DNA of 64,000 bases, from positions 446,155 through 510,154 of the forward strand of contig MU270041.1 in NCBI GenBank assembly GCA_021432635.1, read 5' to 3'. This DNA comes from Thozetella sp. PMI_491. Taxonomy: Eukaryota > Ascomycota > Sordariomycetes > Chaetosphaeriales > Chaetosphaeriaceae. Positions 54,851 to 64,000 of this stretch are shown piece by piece. The position numbers and the translations under genes are program-made. The notes beneath the pieces are model-generated. The model was not told the DNA's origin, did no database searches, and worked only from the letters and a program-made list of their open reading frames with translations. How positions within the stretch are numbered: position 1 is the stretch's first letter; the number at the start of each line of letters is the position of its first letter.

Positions 54851-56372
54851 ATGGCGTCCGCCATCTTCTTCCTCGACCTCAAGGGCAAGGTTCGAGCTGT
54901 GCACTCTAGCCGTATATTTCCCATGCTGACCTTCGCACCAGACCCTTCTTGCCCGAAACTACCGCGGAGACATCCCGATGTCAGCCGTCGAGAAGTTCCC
55001 CATCCTCCTCAGCGAAGCCGAAGAGGAATCCTCCGCAGTGCCGCCCTGCTTCTCTCACGAGGGGATCAACGTACGGAATAAGCCCTCGCCCTCTTCCCGT
55101 GGGCCTGGATGGCCGGAGCTGACCCGCCGCAGTACCTCTACATCCGACACAACAACCTGTACCTACTCGCGCTCACGAAACGAAACACCAATGCCGCCGA
55201 GATTCTGCTCTTCCTCCACAAGATCGTCGAAGTCTTCACCGAATACTTCAAGGCTCTGGAGGAAGAGTCGATTCGCGACAACTTCGTCATCATTTACGAG
55301 CTGCTGGATGAGATGATGGATTTTGGGTACCCCCAGACCACCGAGTCCAAGATCCTACAGGAGTATATTACCCAGGAGTCCCACAAGCTCGAGATCCAGG
55401 CACGGCCTCCCATTGCCGTGACGAACGCCGTCTCATGGCGGTCTGAGGGCATTCGATACCGCAAGAACGAAGTGTTCCTTGACGTCGTCGAGTCCCTGAA
55501 CCTCCTCGTCTCGTCTAACGGCAACGTTCTTCGCTCCGAGATTCTGGGCGCCATCAAGATGAAGTGCTACCTCTCCGGCATGCCTGAACTTCGGTTGGGG
55601 CTTAACGACAAGGTCATGTTCGAGACGACGGGACGGACCTCTCGCGGCAAGTCAATCGAGATGGAGGACGTCAAGTTCCACCAGTGCGTCCGCCTCTCAC
55701 GTTTCGAGAACGACCGCACTATTTCCTTCATCCCCCCGGATGGTGAGTTTGAGCTCATGTCGTACCGCCTCAACACCCAAGTGAGGCCCCTCATCTGGGT
55801 CGAGTGTGTGGTCGAGTCCCACAGCGGCAGCCGCATCGAGTATATTGTCAAAGCCAGGGCCCAGTTCAAGCGCCGTAGTACGGCCAACAACGTTGAGATC
55901 ATTGTGCCCGTCCCAGACGACGCCGACACACCGCGCTTCCGCACCAACATCGGCAGCGTCCACTACGCACCCGAGCAGAGCGCCATTGTCTGGAAGATTA
56001 AGCAGTTTGGAGGCTACAAGGAATTCCTCATGCGCGCCGAGCTGGGTCTCCCGAGCGTCCGGGGCGACGATGAACACGGTGGTGGCATGACCGGTGGTTT
56101 TGGCGGAAGCATGGGCGGCGTCGGCGGCCCTGGAAAGGGGGCGAAGCGGCCTGTCCAGGTCAAGTTTGAGATTCCCTACTTCACGACCAGCGGAATCCAG
56201 GTGCGCTATCTTAAGATCACGGAGCCGAAGGTATGTTCTCTACTCTCCCCAGCCGCGAAGCACACGAGCACTGACCCCTTCTTCCCTGTAGCTGCAATAT
56301 CCTTCCTTGCCTTGGGTGCGATACATCACTCAGTCTGGCGATATCGCCGTCCGGTTGCCAGATGCCGTATGA
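54851..56372 (+). CDS. APM1: AP-1 clathrin adaptor complex mu subunit
   Basis: Four exons (54851-54889, 54942-55070, 55133-56230, 56292-56372) give 448 aa. The protein starts MASAIFFLDLKGKTLLARNYRGDIPMS, the longin-like N-terminal domain of mu adaptins. It continues with RHNNLYLLALTKRNTNAAE and then the C-terminal mu-homology domain (WRSEGIRYRKNEVFLDVVES, LSGMPELRLGLNDK). The last residues, from YPSLPWVRYITQSGDIAVRL, are encoded by the short final exon. The GIRYRKNEVFLDV form is that of mu1 (AP-1) rather than mu2. AP-1 sorts cargo with YxxPhi signals at the trans-Golgi network and endosomes. A Gly-rich insertion (GGGMTGGFGGSMGGVGG) near residue 365 is typical of filamentous fungi. The first coding exon is only 39 nt. 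Donors are GTTCGA (weak), GTACGG and GTATGT. Confidence 0.94.
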
Positions 56373-57288
56373 GAGCTGGGAAGGACTGGTCGGCGGACAG
56401 GAATAGCCGGCACGGCTTTCAGGGGTCTCGTGGTAGGGCCTGGGTGGATCTCCACATGACTGAGACTTGGCGGTCGGCACATGCGGAGTCATTGATAGGA
56501 GGGCAAGACAAAAGTCCTGTTTATGCCATGGCGTCTGGGTGTGAATGATGAGTCTTGCGCAACGTGGGATATAGACGTCGGCCATCTTCTCTTTCAGCAC
56601 GGGCAAAGTCGTTGCAACATCGGCGTCACCCCTGACGATGTATGAGAGCAGCTGGAGCTGCCAGAGAAGAGCCAACGAAAGCAAGCCACAGACGAGACAA
56701 TTTATTTCTGGGGACAGATGAGCGCATCGGGGAGTTGTTTATAAGCAATGACATTACATATCATGATACAAACGGCGTCGACTTTTCTGGGACCTAAGCG
56801 TATAACCACCGATACTAGTAAACAAGCTGTAAGAAAAGACAGAAAGCAGGTACAAGGTACAACATCCAAAGCAAAAGCATCTGCGGACTTTTAGTAATAA
56901 CAAGCAATACTGCGAGAGCTACTCGTCTCGCTCCTCGTGCTGGTTCGAGTGGAGATGTCCAACTGTGGAGGACAGAGGAAACGCCAGAAAGCAGTCGGTA
57001 CTTTTTTTTTTGCAAGCCATAGTTAAACACTCTCGAGCAAATAGCGAACATCGACTCCAGCCTGCGGCCTCAAACCAGGCACATTCTTTTAACCTCTCAC
57101 CATAACACCCCACCACTCGAGGGCTTGAAGAAATTCGGTGTAATTTGTTGTCGGTACATTTGGATGCTCTAGATTGTCTAGCGCAACATGGACGAGGAAC
57201 CCTCTCGGGTCATCGTCGACAGATGGATCTGCCAGGTATTAGTAAAATGCCTGCGGCTCACCAGCACGCTCGGCTTTCGCCTTTGCAC
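56373..57288. other. Convergent intergenic region, 0.9 kb
   Basis: This is the 3' flank of AP-1 mu and of the minus-strand gene at 57289. No coding frame is supported. A T run (tttttttttt) lies at 57002-57011. Confidence 0.45.
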
Positions 57289-58263
57289 TCAGATAGGGGA
57301 CGTACAGCGAGGCGCCGAGCTACTGCCACGCCACTCGTTGGCCCGCCACAGCCCGCTCTGGAATACCTGGCTCGCGTTTCCGACCTCAGAGTGGAACGCC
57401 ATGAGCCCAATGATGATCCCCAAGTCGCCACCCAGGCCGTATGAGCGCGCAGACGCCTCCACGGTCCGCCGGGTATTGGTATAGCACCGCGGTACCAGCG
57501 CGGGTATCCAGGACGGCCGGTTCCCCGCCACACATTGGTCGCCAGCCCGCGAGATGCGCGACACCGCCATCGTGGTCTCGGCCATGCTCTCGGCGCCGCT
57601 GCACGGCCACGAGGTGAAGAAGAGCGGCGACCAGGGCCGGTATGGTGAATTTTCTTCGTCATACTGCCCGTCGCATCCACAGTTCTTTCGCAGGAACGAG
57701 GCACCGGTGGACGCGTCCGTCTCGGCGGTCACAAGCGGGAGCTGCGGCGAGCAGGCGAATATGCTCGTTTCCTTGTACGTCTCCGCGCAGCCTATGATGT
57801 TCCCGTGATTGTCTACTTTCACGATCCTCCCATGACGGTGAGGCTGTGGGCGCCACCAGCGGTATCCCTCGGCAACCCGCACAGAGCCATCTCTTCCGTA
57901 GCGAAAGACGGTGCCGACTCGTTCGTCCCCGTACGCTTCCGTCCGCACAGGGGGCACGATGTTTCCCCACTGGTCCCTCAGCGGCGCCAGGTCACCCTCG
58001 AGGGGCTCGCAGCTGATGACAAACTCGTTCACGACAAAGAGAAACGGTGGCTCCCGCGCGTTGAATTCGTTGCTTGGCGTTGTTTGGGCCTTGCTCGAGG
58101 CGTCCGATCTGGTGTCTTGGTGGCTTTGCTTTGAGCCGTGCTCCCTTTTGTGATGGTGGCTGGACCGTCCGGTCTGTGCTGCCGAGGAGGAGAGGAACTG
58201 GCACCAATGTTGGACTTTGCAAGTACCTCAACAGTTGTTGAACCGGGACACTTGACTCACCAT
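57289..58263 (-). CDS. Unrecognised protein; start codon possibly on its own exon
   Basis: A long minus-strand frame is open from 58197 (or slightly upstream) to the stop at 57289, with sequence that reads as real protein: FLFVVNEFVISCEPLEGDL, GTVFRYGRDGSVRVAEGYRW, SFLRKNCGCDGQYDEE, and SPLFFTSWPCSGAESMAE. No ATG exists in its first 60 codons. An ATG at 58261-58263 is directly followed by a consensus donor (GTGAGT at 58260-58255), and acceptor GCCAG at 58198-58202 returns to the frame in phase 0. This gives 303 aa with a first coding exon of one codon. A longer 5' exon in another arrangement is possible. The family is not recognised. Cysteines are few but clustered in the middle. The N-terminus is Ser/His/Lys-rich, with no signal peptide. 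Confidence 0.55.
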
Positions 58264-61074
58264 GTCTTGCGTGGTCTCTGCAGGTTACGCTCGCCTGGTC
58301 TGTCGGGGTAGGTCGGGATCGACAGAGTTCAGGCGGTACCTTTAGGCATGGCCCATCGACCAACGGAAAACCTCCGCTATTAAATAGCCCAGCACCGCGC
58401 TGCCCTTAGGTTTGCCATGAAACAGCTACTGAGAGGTCTCCGCATCGAGATTCCCGAATCGATCGCCAGAACCCCGGGCTCTGGGACGCCTGTTGCGTAC
58501 TGCTGCCCAACTCCCTGGTGATAATATATGCAGGCGTGCAGTTGGGCCCATTTTACCTCGCGACCTTGTCGAGCCTGTTCAATAGGAGCGCACGGCAGAA
58601 CCGCAAGGCTCTTCTGTTCCCCTAGGGGAGGGGGTGAAGAGACGACCCGGGGCTTCCGGCAACTGGCCAACGGAATCCAGCGGCTCTCCAAACGATCGTC
58701 ACCGCTCCTGCTGCCAGCCTAGCAAGGCAGGGCTGACAGACCGCTGACCCATGGCGGCGGTAGTTACCGACCGCTTCATGCTGCGGAACCCTCACGTCCA
58801 CCTGCTCAAAGCAGCTCTGGAGGCTGTGCCGCATCATGGTTGGCTGGCCACCGGCTATAGTCTGATCCTGCACGCCGGCGGGGGGAGGATGCTGGAGCCC
58901 AATGTACCGTCGCGTCATGACCACCTCGGGGGGAAGCTGCCCAACGCCCGCCTGGCTTCACCACCTATTTGTAGATGGCCCTGCCTCTCAACCAGTAGGA
59001 GACGAGTATGAACGGCACAGGGGCCAGCCAGGTTAGCTCTCTAGCAGGACGCTGTTGGGAGGCTCTGCGGGCGAAGACAGCTAATGCTCGTGAGGGGGGG
59101 CAACACCTGGGTGGTCAGTCACTCTCCCCCCGCGCGGTGGAGGTGCCGCTGGGAGGTGCAGACTCGAGCCGTCTATGGTCCATGCTCTGGATTCCGTCCC
59201 CCCTCCCTTCCCCCGGTTCCTTTGTCCTACCAGGTTCATGTGTGTTCATCATGCCACGCACACCCGCAACGAGGCTCGCTCCTTGCATGCGAGACAAGAC
59301 GACTGCATAGATAGCCCGTCAGTTGACAGCAGTGTATGCCGGAATGTGTAGGAGTTGACCGCGACCTGCACACCCAAGATGGTATCCCGACGAGTTCGCA
59401 CGTTCAACCGGTGAAGTCGGCGTGGGGATGATCTCGGGGAAGCCGCCGTTGGTTACCGTGCTAGAGAAAGTGACAACACCAATCATACCGGCCGGCCCTC
59501 TATCAGCGAGGGTGCCACAGCGGCAGTAATGCAACCTTGAGACCTTCTTGGTTGAGGTTGCGAGCTCTGTCGTGGCCAAGAGGGGTCGGGGTGCCCAAGA
59601 GCCTAGGCAGAGTCTCTGGAGGGGCCGCTGTCAAGGCGGCGTCATAACCTTGGAGCAATACATTCAGATTCCGGCTGCAGCTCACGAACAGCCCCCATTC
59701 GCCCGTCTAAGTAGCTTGTAAGCGCTAAGAGTCTGATGTGCTTGAGGGGCCGCATCTTCTCTTTCGCTTTGCTCTCGTATCGACGATCTAGCTTCGGGGA
59801 GCTAGTTGCCGCCCTTCCGGAGGCAGGTCTCGACACCTCAAGTGCTACAAACTAAGGCACTCGGGAGTGGGGGTCCTCGGTTGCAGAAAAGAAAAGCGGT
59901 GGCACTCTCCGCGCTGTCCGCCTCTTTGCTCGTAGCGGCGTTTTGTTATAGGAAGCTGAGGGCCGGCTGGAGTCGGCAGTATCGTCGACAAGGAACCCCC
60001 CCTGGGACGCGGGCAGCGCCTGGGGAAGTAGCGTGTGGTCGTGTGCCCACTGGCATAGACGTGCGTCGCATGGTAGACTTCCCCATGTCTTGGTGCGTAT
60101 GTCGCCGTGGCTGAACCCGCCCGAAAGAGAGAGGGACAAGGAGCAGGGAGGCCCGGCTTCCGCCTCTTGACCAAGCTCAGAGGACCGCTGCTTAAATATG
60201 GGAATTGCCCCCAACAAACCCCAGCGCTCGCCAGATTTTTCTCGATTTGCGACCATACGTCTCTCGACGCTCATTGTCCTACAGGATGCCGGCGCTTCAG
60301 CGAGAGGCGATGTGATTGTGGAATGTGCCAACCTGATGCCTGTCTCGACGAGTCGCTGCATCGGAGCCACAAGCGGGTGCAGTCGGTTAGGTGTTGAAAG
60401 GGTTGCACTCTGTTTTCATTGGGCGTTTCCTACAGTTCTCCTTCCACAAAAAGCCAACGGGATCGAGGGGGGCGACAGCGGAGTGTATCGGATACGGGTG
60501 GTTGCATGAGGTTGTAGCTGCAGGTGGCGCGGAGGGCCACCCACCCGCGCTGGAAAGAAAGTCTTGGCACCTCGACCGCGAGGCCACTGATGGGCTTGGT
60601 GGCTTTCCGGTCTCGTGTGTAGCGGAGGGTCTTGACGTCTCGACAAACCACGGACCAGCGGAGCGTGGGAACCAAAAGTGGCCTAGCTTAGCCATTGATA
60701 TGTGCTTGCATATAGAAAAAGCAACGATGATGCTCGAGAAGTCGGCATCCATTGGCACGGAGATTGTCATTCCCAGAGGAGTTGAGCGATGGCGAGACCC
60801 CCCAACTTGGGTTGTCACGGCCGGTTAGTAAAGAGTGAAATCCCATTGGCCCGCGCCGCAGCCAGGCGCCCATCCCTGAGCTATGGAGACTAGCAAAGCA
60901 ACTTGGCTGTACACCATGTCCGAGATCCCTAACATGCCTAAAACTCCACAGGAAGCTCGACAGTGTAGTCTCGTGAGGTCGTTCCCAGATCGCATGCGAA
61001 ATAAAACATCAAAATTAGGCACCGCGTTCACTCGCGTCATTCGTTGGGGCTAGTTGCCCCAAGTAGCGGCGACG
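58264..61074. other. Intergenic, 2.8 kb
   Basis: No gene is supported between the unrecognised gene and the MYND-protein 3' end. Antiparallel frames of up to 172 codons occur (for example around 59852-60370 and 60387-60828) without domains or consistent splice structure. No repeat or RNA gene is recognised. Confidence 0.45.
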
Positions 61075-61953
61075 CTAAACATTAAGGATGGGGTAACACT
61101 CGGGGGGAGCGCAGGATGACCGGTGATGCTTCCAGTGTGTCTTCTGGCAGTCCTTGTCGCCCATTAGCTATTAGGTACTTGGGGCAAAGCGAAGTGCATG
61201 GTGCTTCCCACCTTCTCGCAGTACCAGGCCTCCTTGCATTGTCCGCATCTCTTCAGCGCTTTGCCCACGTCGGCGTGGATCTTTCCGCACTGAAAGCAGC
61301 TATTGATGCGTGTTAGGTGCCTCAAGTTGATCATGTATTAATTAAGCCCCGGGTGGCAGCATTGGCCACTCACCTGGGCTCGCTGAAGCGGCGAGGAGTG
61401 CCTGGCTGGTAATGGTCCAGCGCGGCGAGAAACTGCGCCTTTCCAGGGCCGCGGAATCCATCGTCACAGTGTGCCATGGCGTAAACCTCACTGCAGTGGA
61501 TCATGGGGACCAGGTCGCGCAGGTGTTGGAAGTCGTCCGGCTTGATCTGGGCGCCAGCACGGATCATGAGGGCCCCGACCAAGATAACACGATACTTTCC
61601 GCCCATCTCACCCTCTTTGGCGCGGTATTTCTCGAAGATCTCATCGCCCAGTCCGGAGTCGAGCTTAGCACGGATAGCCGGGATTGTCACGGTTTCCAGC
61701 TGGTGCTTGTACTCTTTCGTTGTGTACCAGGCTCTGGCCTCTGGCGGAGCCAGCATGTCGGTCTGATGGATCATCTGGCTCAGACCGAGTTCGCATGCAT
61801 TCTTTTTATCCTTTCTGAAAGATGTGTTTATTTCACAGGCAATATCGAGGTCCTGATCGCCTTCGAAAAGGCCTGAGGGCGGTGATTAGTGAGTTCTTGG
61901 AAAGAAAGTGTCGCGCAACTGGGAACGAACGTACGCCAACCCCATCTCCCCAT
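61075..61953 (-). CDS. MYND-type zinc-finger protein
   Basis: Four exons (61935-61953, 61374-61872, 61212-61299, 61075-61152) join to 227 aa. The first coding exon has only 19 nt and encodes MGRWGWR; with exon 2 it gives MGRWGWRLFEGDQDLDIACE, a block I know from conserved fungal proteins. The middle part (about 20-170) includes KYRVILVGALMIRAGAQI and an acid-rich helical region. The C-terminal part is a MYND finger assembled across two introns: CFQCGKIH, RCGQCKEAWYC, then EKDCQKTHWKHHRSSC. MYND fingers bind proline-rich partner peptides. No enzymatic domain such as SET is present. Donors are GTACGT, GTGAGT and GTGGGA; branch points are CACTAAT and GCTAAT. The final acceptor (ACAAG) is weak, but the finger residues require it. 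Confidence 0.83.
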
Positions 61954-62885
61954 TTTGGCAGAGAGATTAGTATCGAGTTTGCTATCGGTTAGGCAGATCG
62001 ACTGTTTTGTGCTGGTGATGAGGAAGGCAGGTAGGGCCAAGGCGCGGAAGGGAAAGTGTTTTGGTTATGGAAGAGATAGCATTGGTCTCTGGGAGATGGA
62101 GACTTTTATTTTCAAAACGGAAAGAGTTTTCTGTCAGCTTCTTTTCAGAAGAAAATTTTTGGTAGGCACGTTGTAGAAAGTACAGACGATGAGGTAACAA
62201 AGGCAGGTAGGCAAGGGAGGTGGGTCTACGAGCCGGTGAGTAGGTAGTGAGTGACAGGCCATGGGTAAAGCACGACAAGCCCCATCAGCAAGCGGCTTTG
62301 CCTCTAAGATGTTCCAGGGCGCTGATTGGAAATCAAAGACACAGGATAATACTGGAAGCATATATTGCACCTTCTGATCAAAAAGGACAACAAAGACGAT
62401 TTGCATCCGCTTGGCTGGGCAAGCAAGCCTAGGTAGGCAAGCAGAGAGTAGTGGTTTTGTTTACAAGACCCACATTGAAAATAGGGGCAGCTGTCGACGC
62501 CGGGCCCACATCTGCACGAGACTGACCAAAGAGGGACCAAGGACGAAGAGCAACCAATTCGAAGATAGTCCATGCAAAGGGTGAGAATCTCTTGGTATTC
62601 GTACCGCCATTGGCTAATGAAATATCAATGCAGCCAGGCGCCGTGCCATGCTATGCCTTTCTAGATGCTATGCTATGCAATCGACCGACCCCGAAAAGAG
62701 CAACTGCGCCACCTGATATGCAAATGCATCGCCATTCCATTCCGCCATCCGTTGATTATGAGTTACAAATGATGGGGAATCCCAGAAACCTGTTTTGGCC
62801 AACCCTGACCTGCCAGACGCCAGAGAAAAGGAGGAAAAAGAAAGAGAAAACGGATTCGTAGCTCGTCAATGACCCTCGGGCCTGC
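61954..62885. other. Intergenic, 0.93 kb
   Basis: This lies between the MYND-protein start and the cupredoxin stop. The right end is A-rich on the plus strand (aaaaggaggaaaaagaaag at about 62826-62843), which is T-rich in the sense of the cupredoxin 3' UTR. No gene is supported. Confidence 0.45.
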
Positions 62886-63434
62886 TTAGAAGCCGCTGTT
62901 GGGGTTCGGGTTGGCAATGACGGCACCGCCCTGCACGACAGGGGGGATGACGGAGGTGCCGGTGAGGGCGGCCTTGGCCTTGTACGCAGCAAGTGTGTTG
63001 GGCCCGTCAAAGTTCTGGTTGATGACGCCAGCCATGCCGCTCTGGCAGTGGTTGCCGGTGGTCTGGGCGCAGTAGTACCAGATGGGCTTCTTGTCGGCGA
63101 CGACAAGCTGGAAGACGTCGGCGCCCTGGCCCTCCTTGACGGGCTGGAAGCCCGAGAAGAAGGCCTTGTCGTCTTGGGGCACGCACGGCGCGCCGAACGA
63201 AGACTGCGCGACCGAGTGGTTCTTGGGCAGGAAGTGCCACTCGATGATATCGCCTACCTCGGCGACTACGTTCTCGGGGTCGAAGACGAGGGCGCCACCC
63301 CGGCCGGCGACGACCGAGTGGGTGACGCCGGTGAGGTAAGTGGTGGCGGTCGAGTTGTCCTTGGTGGTGGGGGTGGGGGCCGCGGCAGCGAGGCCGGCAA
63401 GGGCAATGAGGGCGGCGGCGGTGGTGAAGTACAT
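62886..63434 (-). CDS. Secreted cupredoxin (plastocyanin-like blue copper protein)
   Basis: This intronless gene encodes 182 aa. The ATG at 63434 starts a clear signal peptide (MYFTTAAALIALAGLAAAAP); a longer frame upstream lacks support. The mature part is a single cupredoxin domain: VTHSVVAGRGGALVFDPENV, GDIIEWHFLPKNHSVAQSSF, then PIWYYCAQTTGNHCQSGMAG. The type 1 copper ligands can be placed as His in KNHSV, Cys in WYYC, His in GNHC and Met in SGMAG. Fungal proteins of this kind are extracellular or GPI-anchored 'extracellular serine-rich' proteins, often abundant and stress- or development-linked. No hydrophobic GPI-signal tail is visible at this C-terminus. The protein probably transfers electrons or binds copper outside the cell; partners are unknown. 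Confidence 0.88.
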   Translation of the reverse strand: MYFTTAAALIALAGLAAAAPTPTTKDNSTATTYLTGVTHSVVAGRGGALVFDPENVVAEVGDIIEWHFLPKNHSVAQSSFGAPCVPQDDKAFFSGFQPVKEGQGADVFQLVVADKKPIWYYCAQTTGNHCQSGMAGVINQNFDGPNTLAAYKAKAALTGTSVIPPVVQGGAVIANPNPNSGF

Positions 63435-63969
63435 CTTGGTGTGGATGGATTGGGGTGTGGGTGTGGGTGTGCAAAAAGGTACTAAAGTGATGTTGAAGAG
63501 TGGATTGAGGTTGATCACGATGGTGTGGAGGCTGGACTTAGGATGCGGATGAGTATTCTGATGCTGATGCTGATGCTAATGCTGATGCTGGATGGGAAAT
63601 AAGCTCTCCATCGCGGCCGACCTGGACTTATATACAACATTCTCATCTGATGCGTTCGCCGTGCTGACTCCGCATCTGACCGACTTACAACGGCCACCGT
63701 CGCACGGGAGTGCGAAATACCGGTAAGCGACGTTGCTGGCGTTTGCGCGGTTCCGGTCGCTTGGGTGCGGTGAGGGCCCGCCACAGCCACGATTAGCCGC
63801 TTACCCGCCATCCGCAGCAACCCCGGATCTTCGCCAGTCCGGCACCCATTCTATTTTGGTGCGGCCCAAGTGCGGCGCAGACCAACGTTTTTCTTCTAAA
63901 CAAAAAATGTTTGCTCAAGACTAGCGTGGCGACGCAATTGGGTGCAACCAACGCCTAGCATGCCTCGTA

Positions 63970-64000
<31 letters not shown>
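63435..64000. other. Cupredoxin upstream region and window-end T run
   Basis: This contains the probable promoter and 5' leader of the cupredoxin gene, including a GT-rich patch at about 63449-63474 and the TGATGC repeat. From 63974 to 64000 the sequence is an uninterrupted run of 27 T that continues to the edge of the window. I see no further gene. Confidence 0.5.
63559..63588 (+). repeat. Hexanucleotide tandem repeat (TGATGC)5
   Basis: Five copies of TGATGC, the fourth reading TAATGC, lie 125-154 bp upstream of the cupredoxin ATG, probably in its 5' UTR or core promoter. It is likely length-polymorphic between strains. Confidence 0.9.

Noticed and set aside
59852..60370. 172-codon minus-strand frame
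   Set aside because: No domain, no conserved start, overlapping open frames on both strands; typical of GC-rich non-coding DNA.
1..64000. CRISPR arrays, intact transposons, secondary-metabolite backbone genes, rRNA genes
   Set aside because: Looked for on both strands by eye; no regularly spaced repeats, transposase/reverse-transcriptase motifs, PKS/NRPS/terpene signatures or rRNA sequence were seen.

Overview
The window reads as nuclear DNA of a filamentous ascomycete, most likely a Sordariomycete of the Sordariales/Chaetomiaceae type. Genes are GC-rich and well separated. They are split by short introns (about 55-115 nt) with GTRNGT-like donors, CTRAC-like branch points and YAG acceptors. 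One intron of about 275 nt and one GC-AG intron stand out. Protein families typical of this group are present: HET, DUF1688/URC4, Opi1/ccg-8-like, and a fungal MYND protein. Exon boundaries were placed by hand from splice signals, phase and family conservation. For most genes the joined exons give an uninterrupted frame of an expected length.

Layout, left to right. 0.3-4 kb: a Myb/SANT-repeat protein and a four-exon URC4-like (DUF1688) gene, both on the minus strand. 4-8.5 kb: a gene-poor stretch. 8.5-10.9 kb: a HET-domain gene (-). 11.7-17.5 kb: a five-exon KDM5/JARID1 histone demethylase (-). 20-24.8 kb: SLX1 nuclease (-), SF3A3/PRP9 splicing factor (-) and, head to head with it across 283 bp, FAL1/eIF4A-III DEAD-box helicase (+). 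25.6-34.4 kb: a metabolic stretch with a secreted amidohydrolase (-), an intron-containing tRNA-Glu(UUC) (-), an eight-exon MFS sugar transporter (-), and a divergently transcribed FAD-dependent oxidoreductase (+). 37-43.5 kb: a membrane-anchored secreted protein (+), a D-2-hydroxyacid dehydrogenase (-), and an Old Yellow Enzyme homologue with a changed active site (+). 44.7-49.2 kb: a lineage-specific coiled-coil protein (+), an alpha/beta hydrolase (+), and a possible orphan coding fragment (-). 49.7-56.4 kb: an Opi1-like regulator (-) and, divergently across 3 kb, AP-1 mu adaptin (+). 57-63.4 kb: an unrecognised Cys-containing protein (-), a four-exon MYND zinc-finger protein (-) and a secreted cupredoxin (-).

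Most genes are unlinked housekeeping or regulatory functions. The parts with possible joint biology are the SF3A3/FAL1 bidirectional promoter (two RNA-processing factors), the divergent sugar-transporter/FAD-oxidoreductase pair with a perfect palindrome between them, and the small redox/catabolic neighbourhood of 25-43 kb. I found no CRISPR array, no intact transposon and no recognisable biosynthetic backbone gene. I saw nothing that amounts to a clearly new multi-gene system. The strongest single oddity is the OYE homologue whose His/Asn/Tyr catalytic positions read Asn/Asn/Asn.
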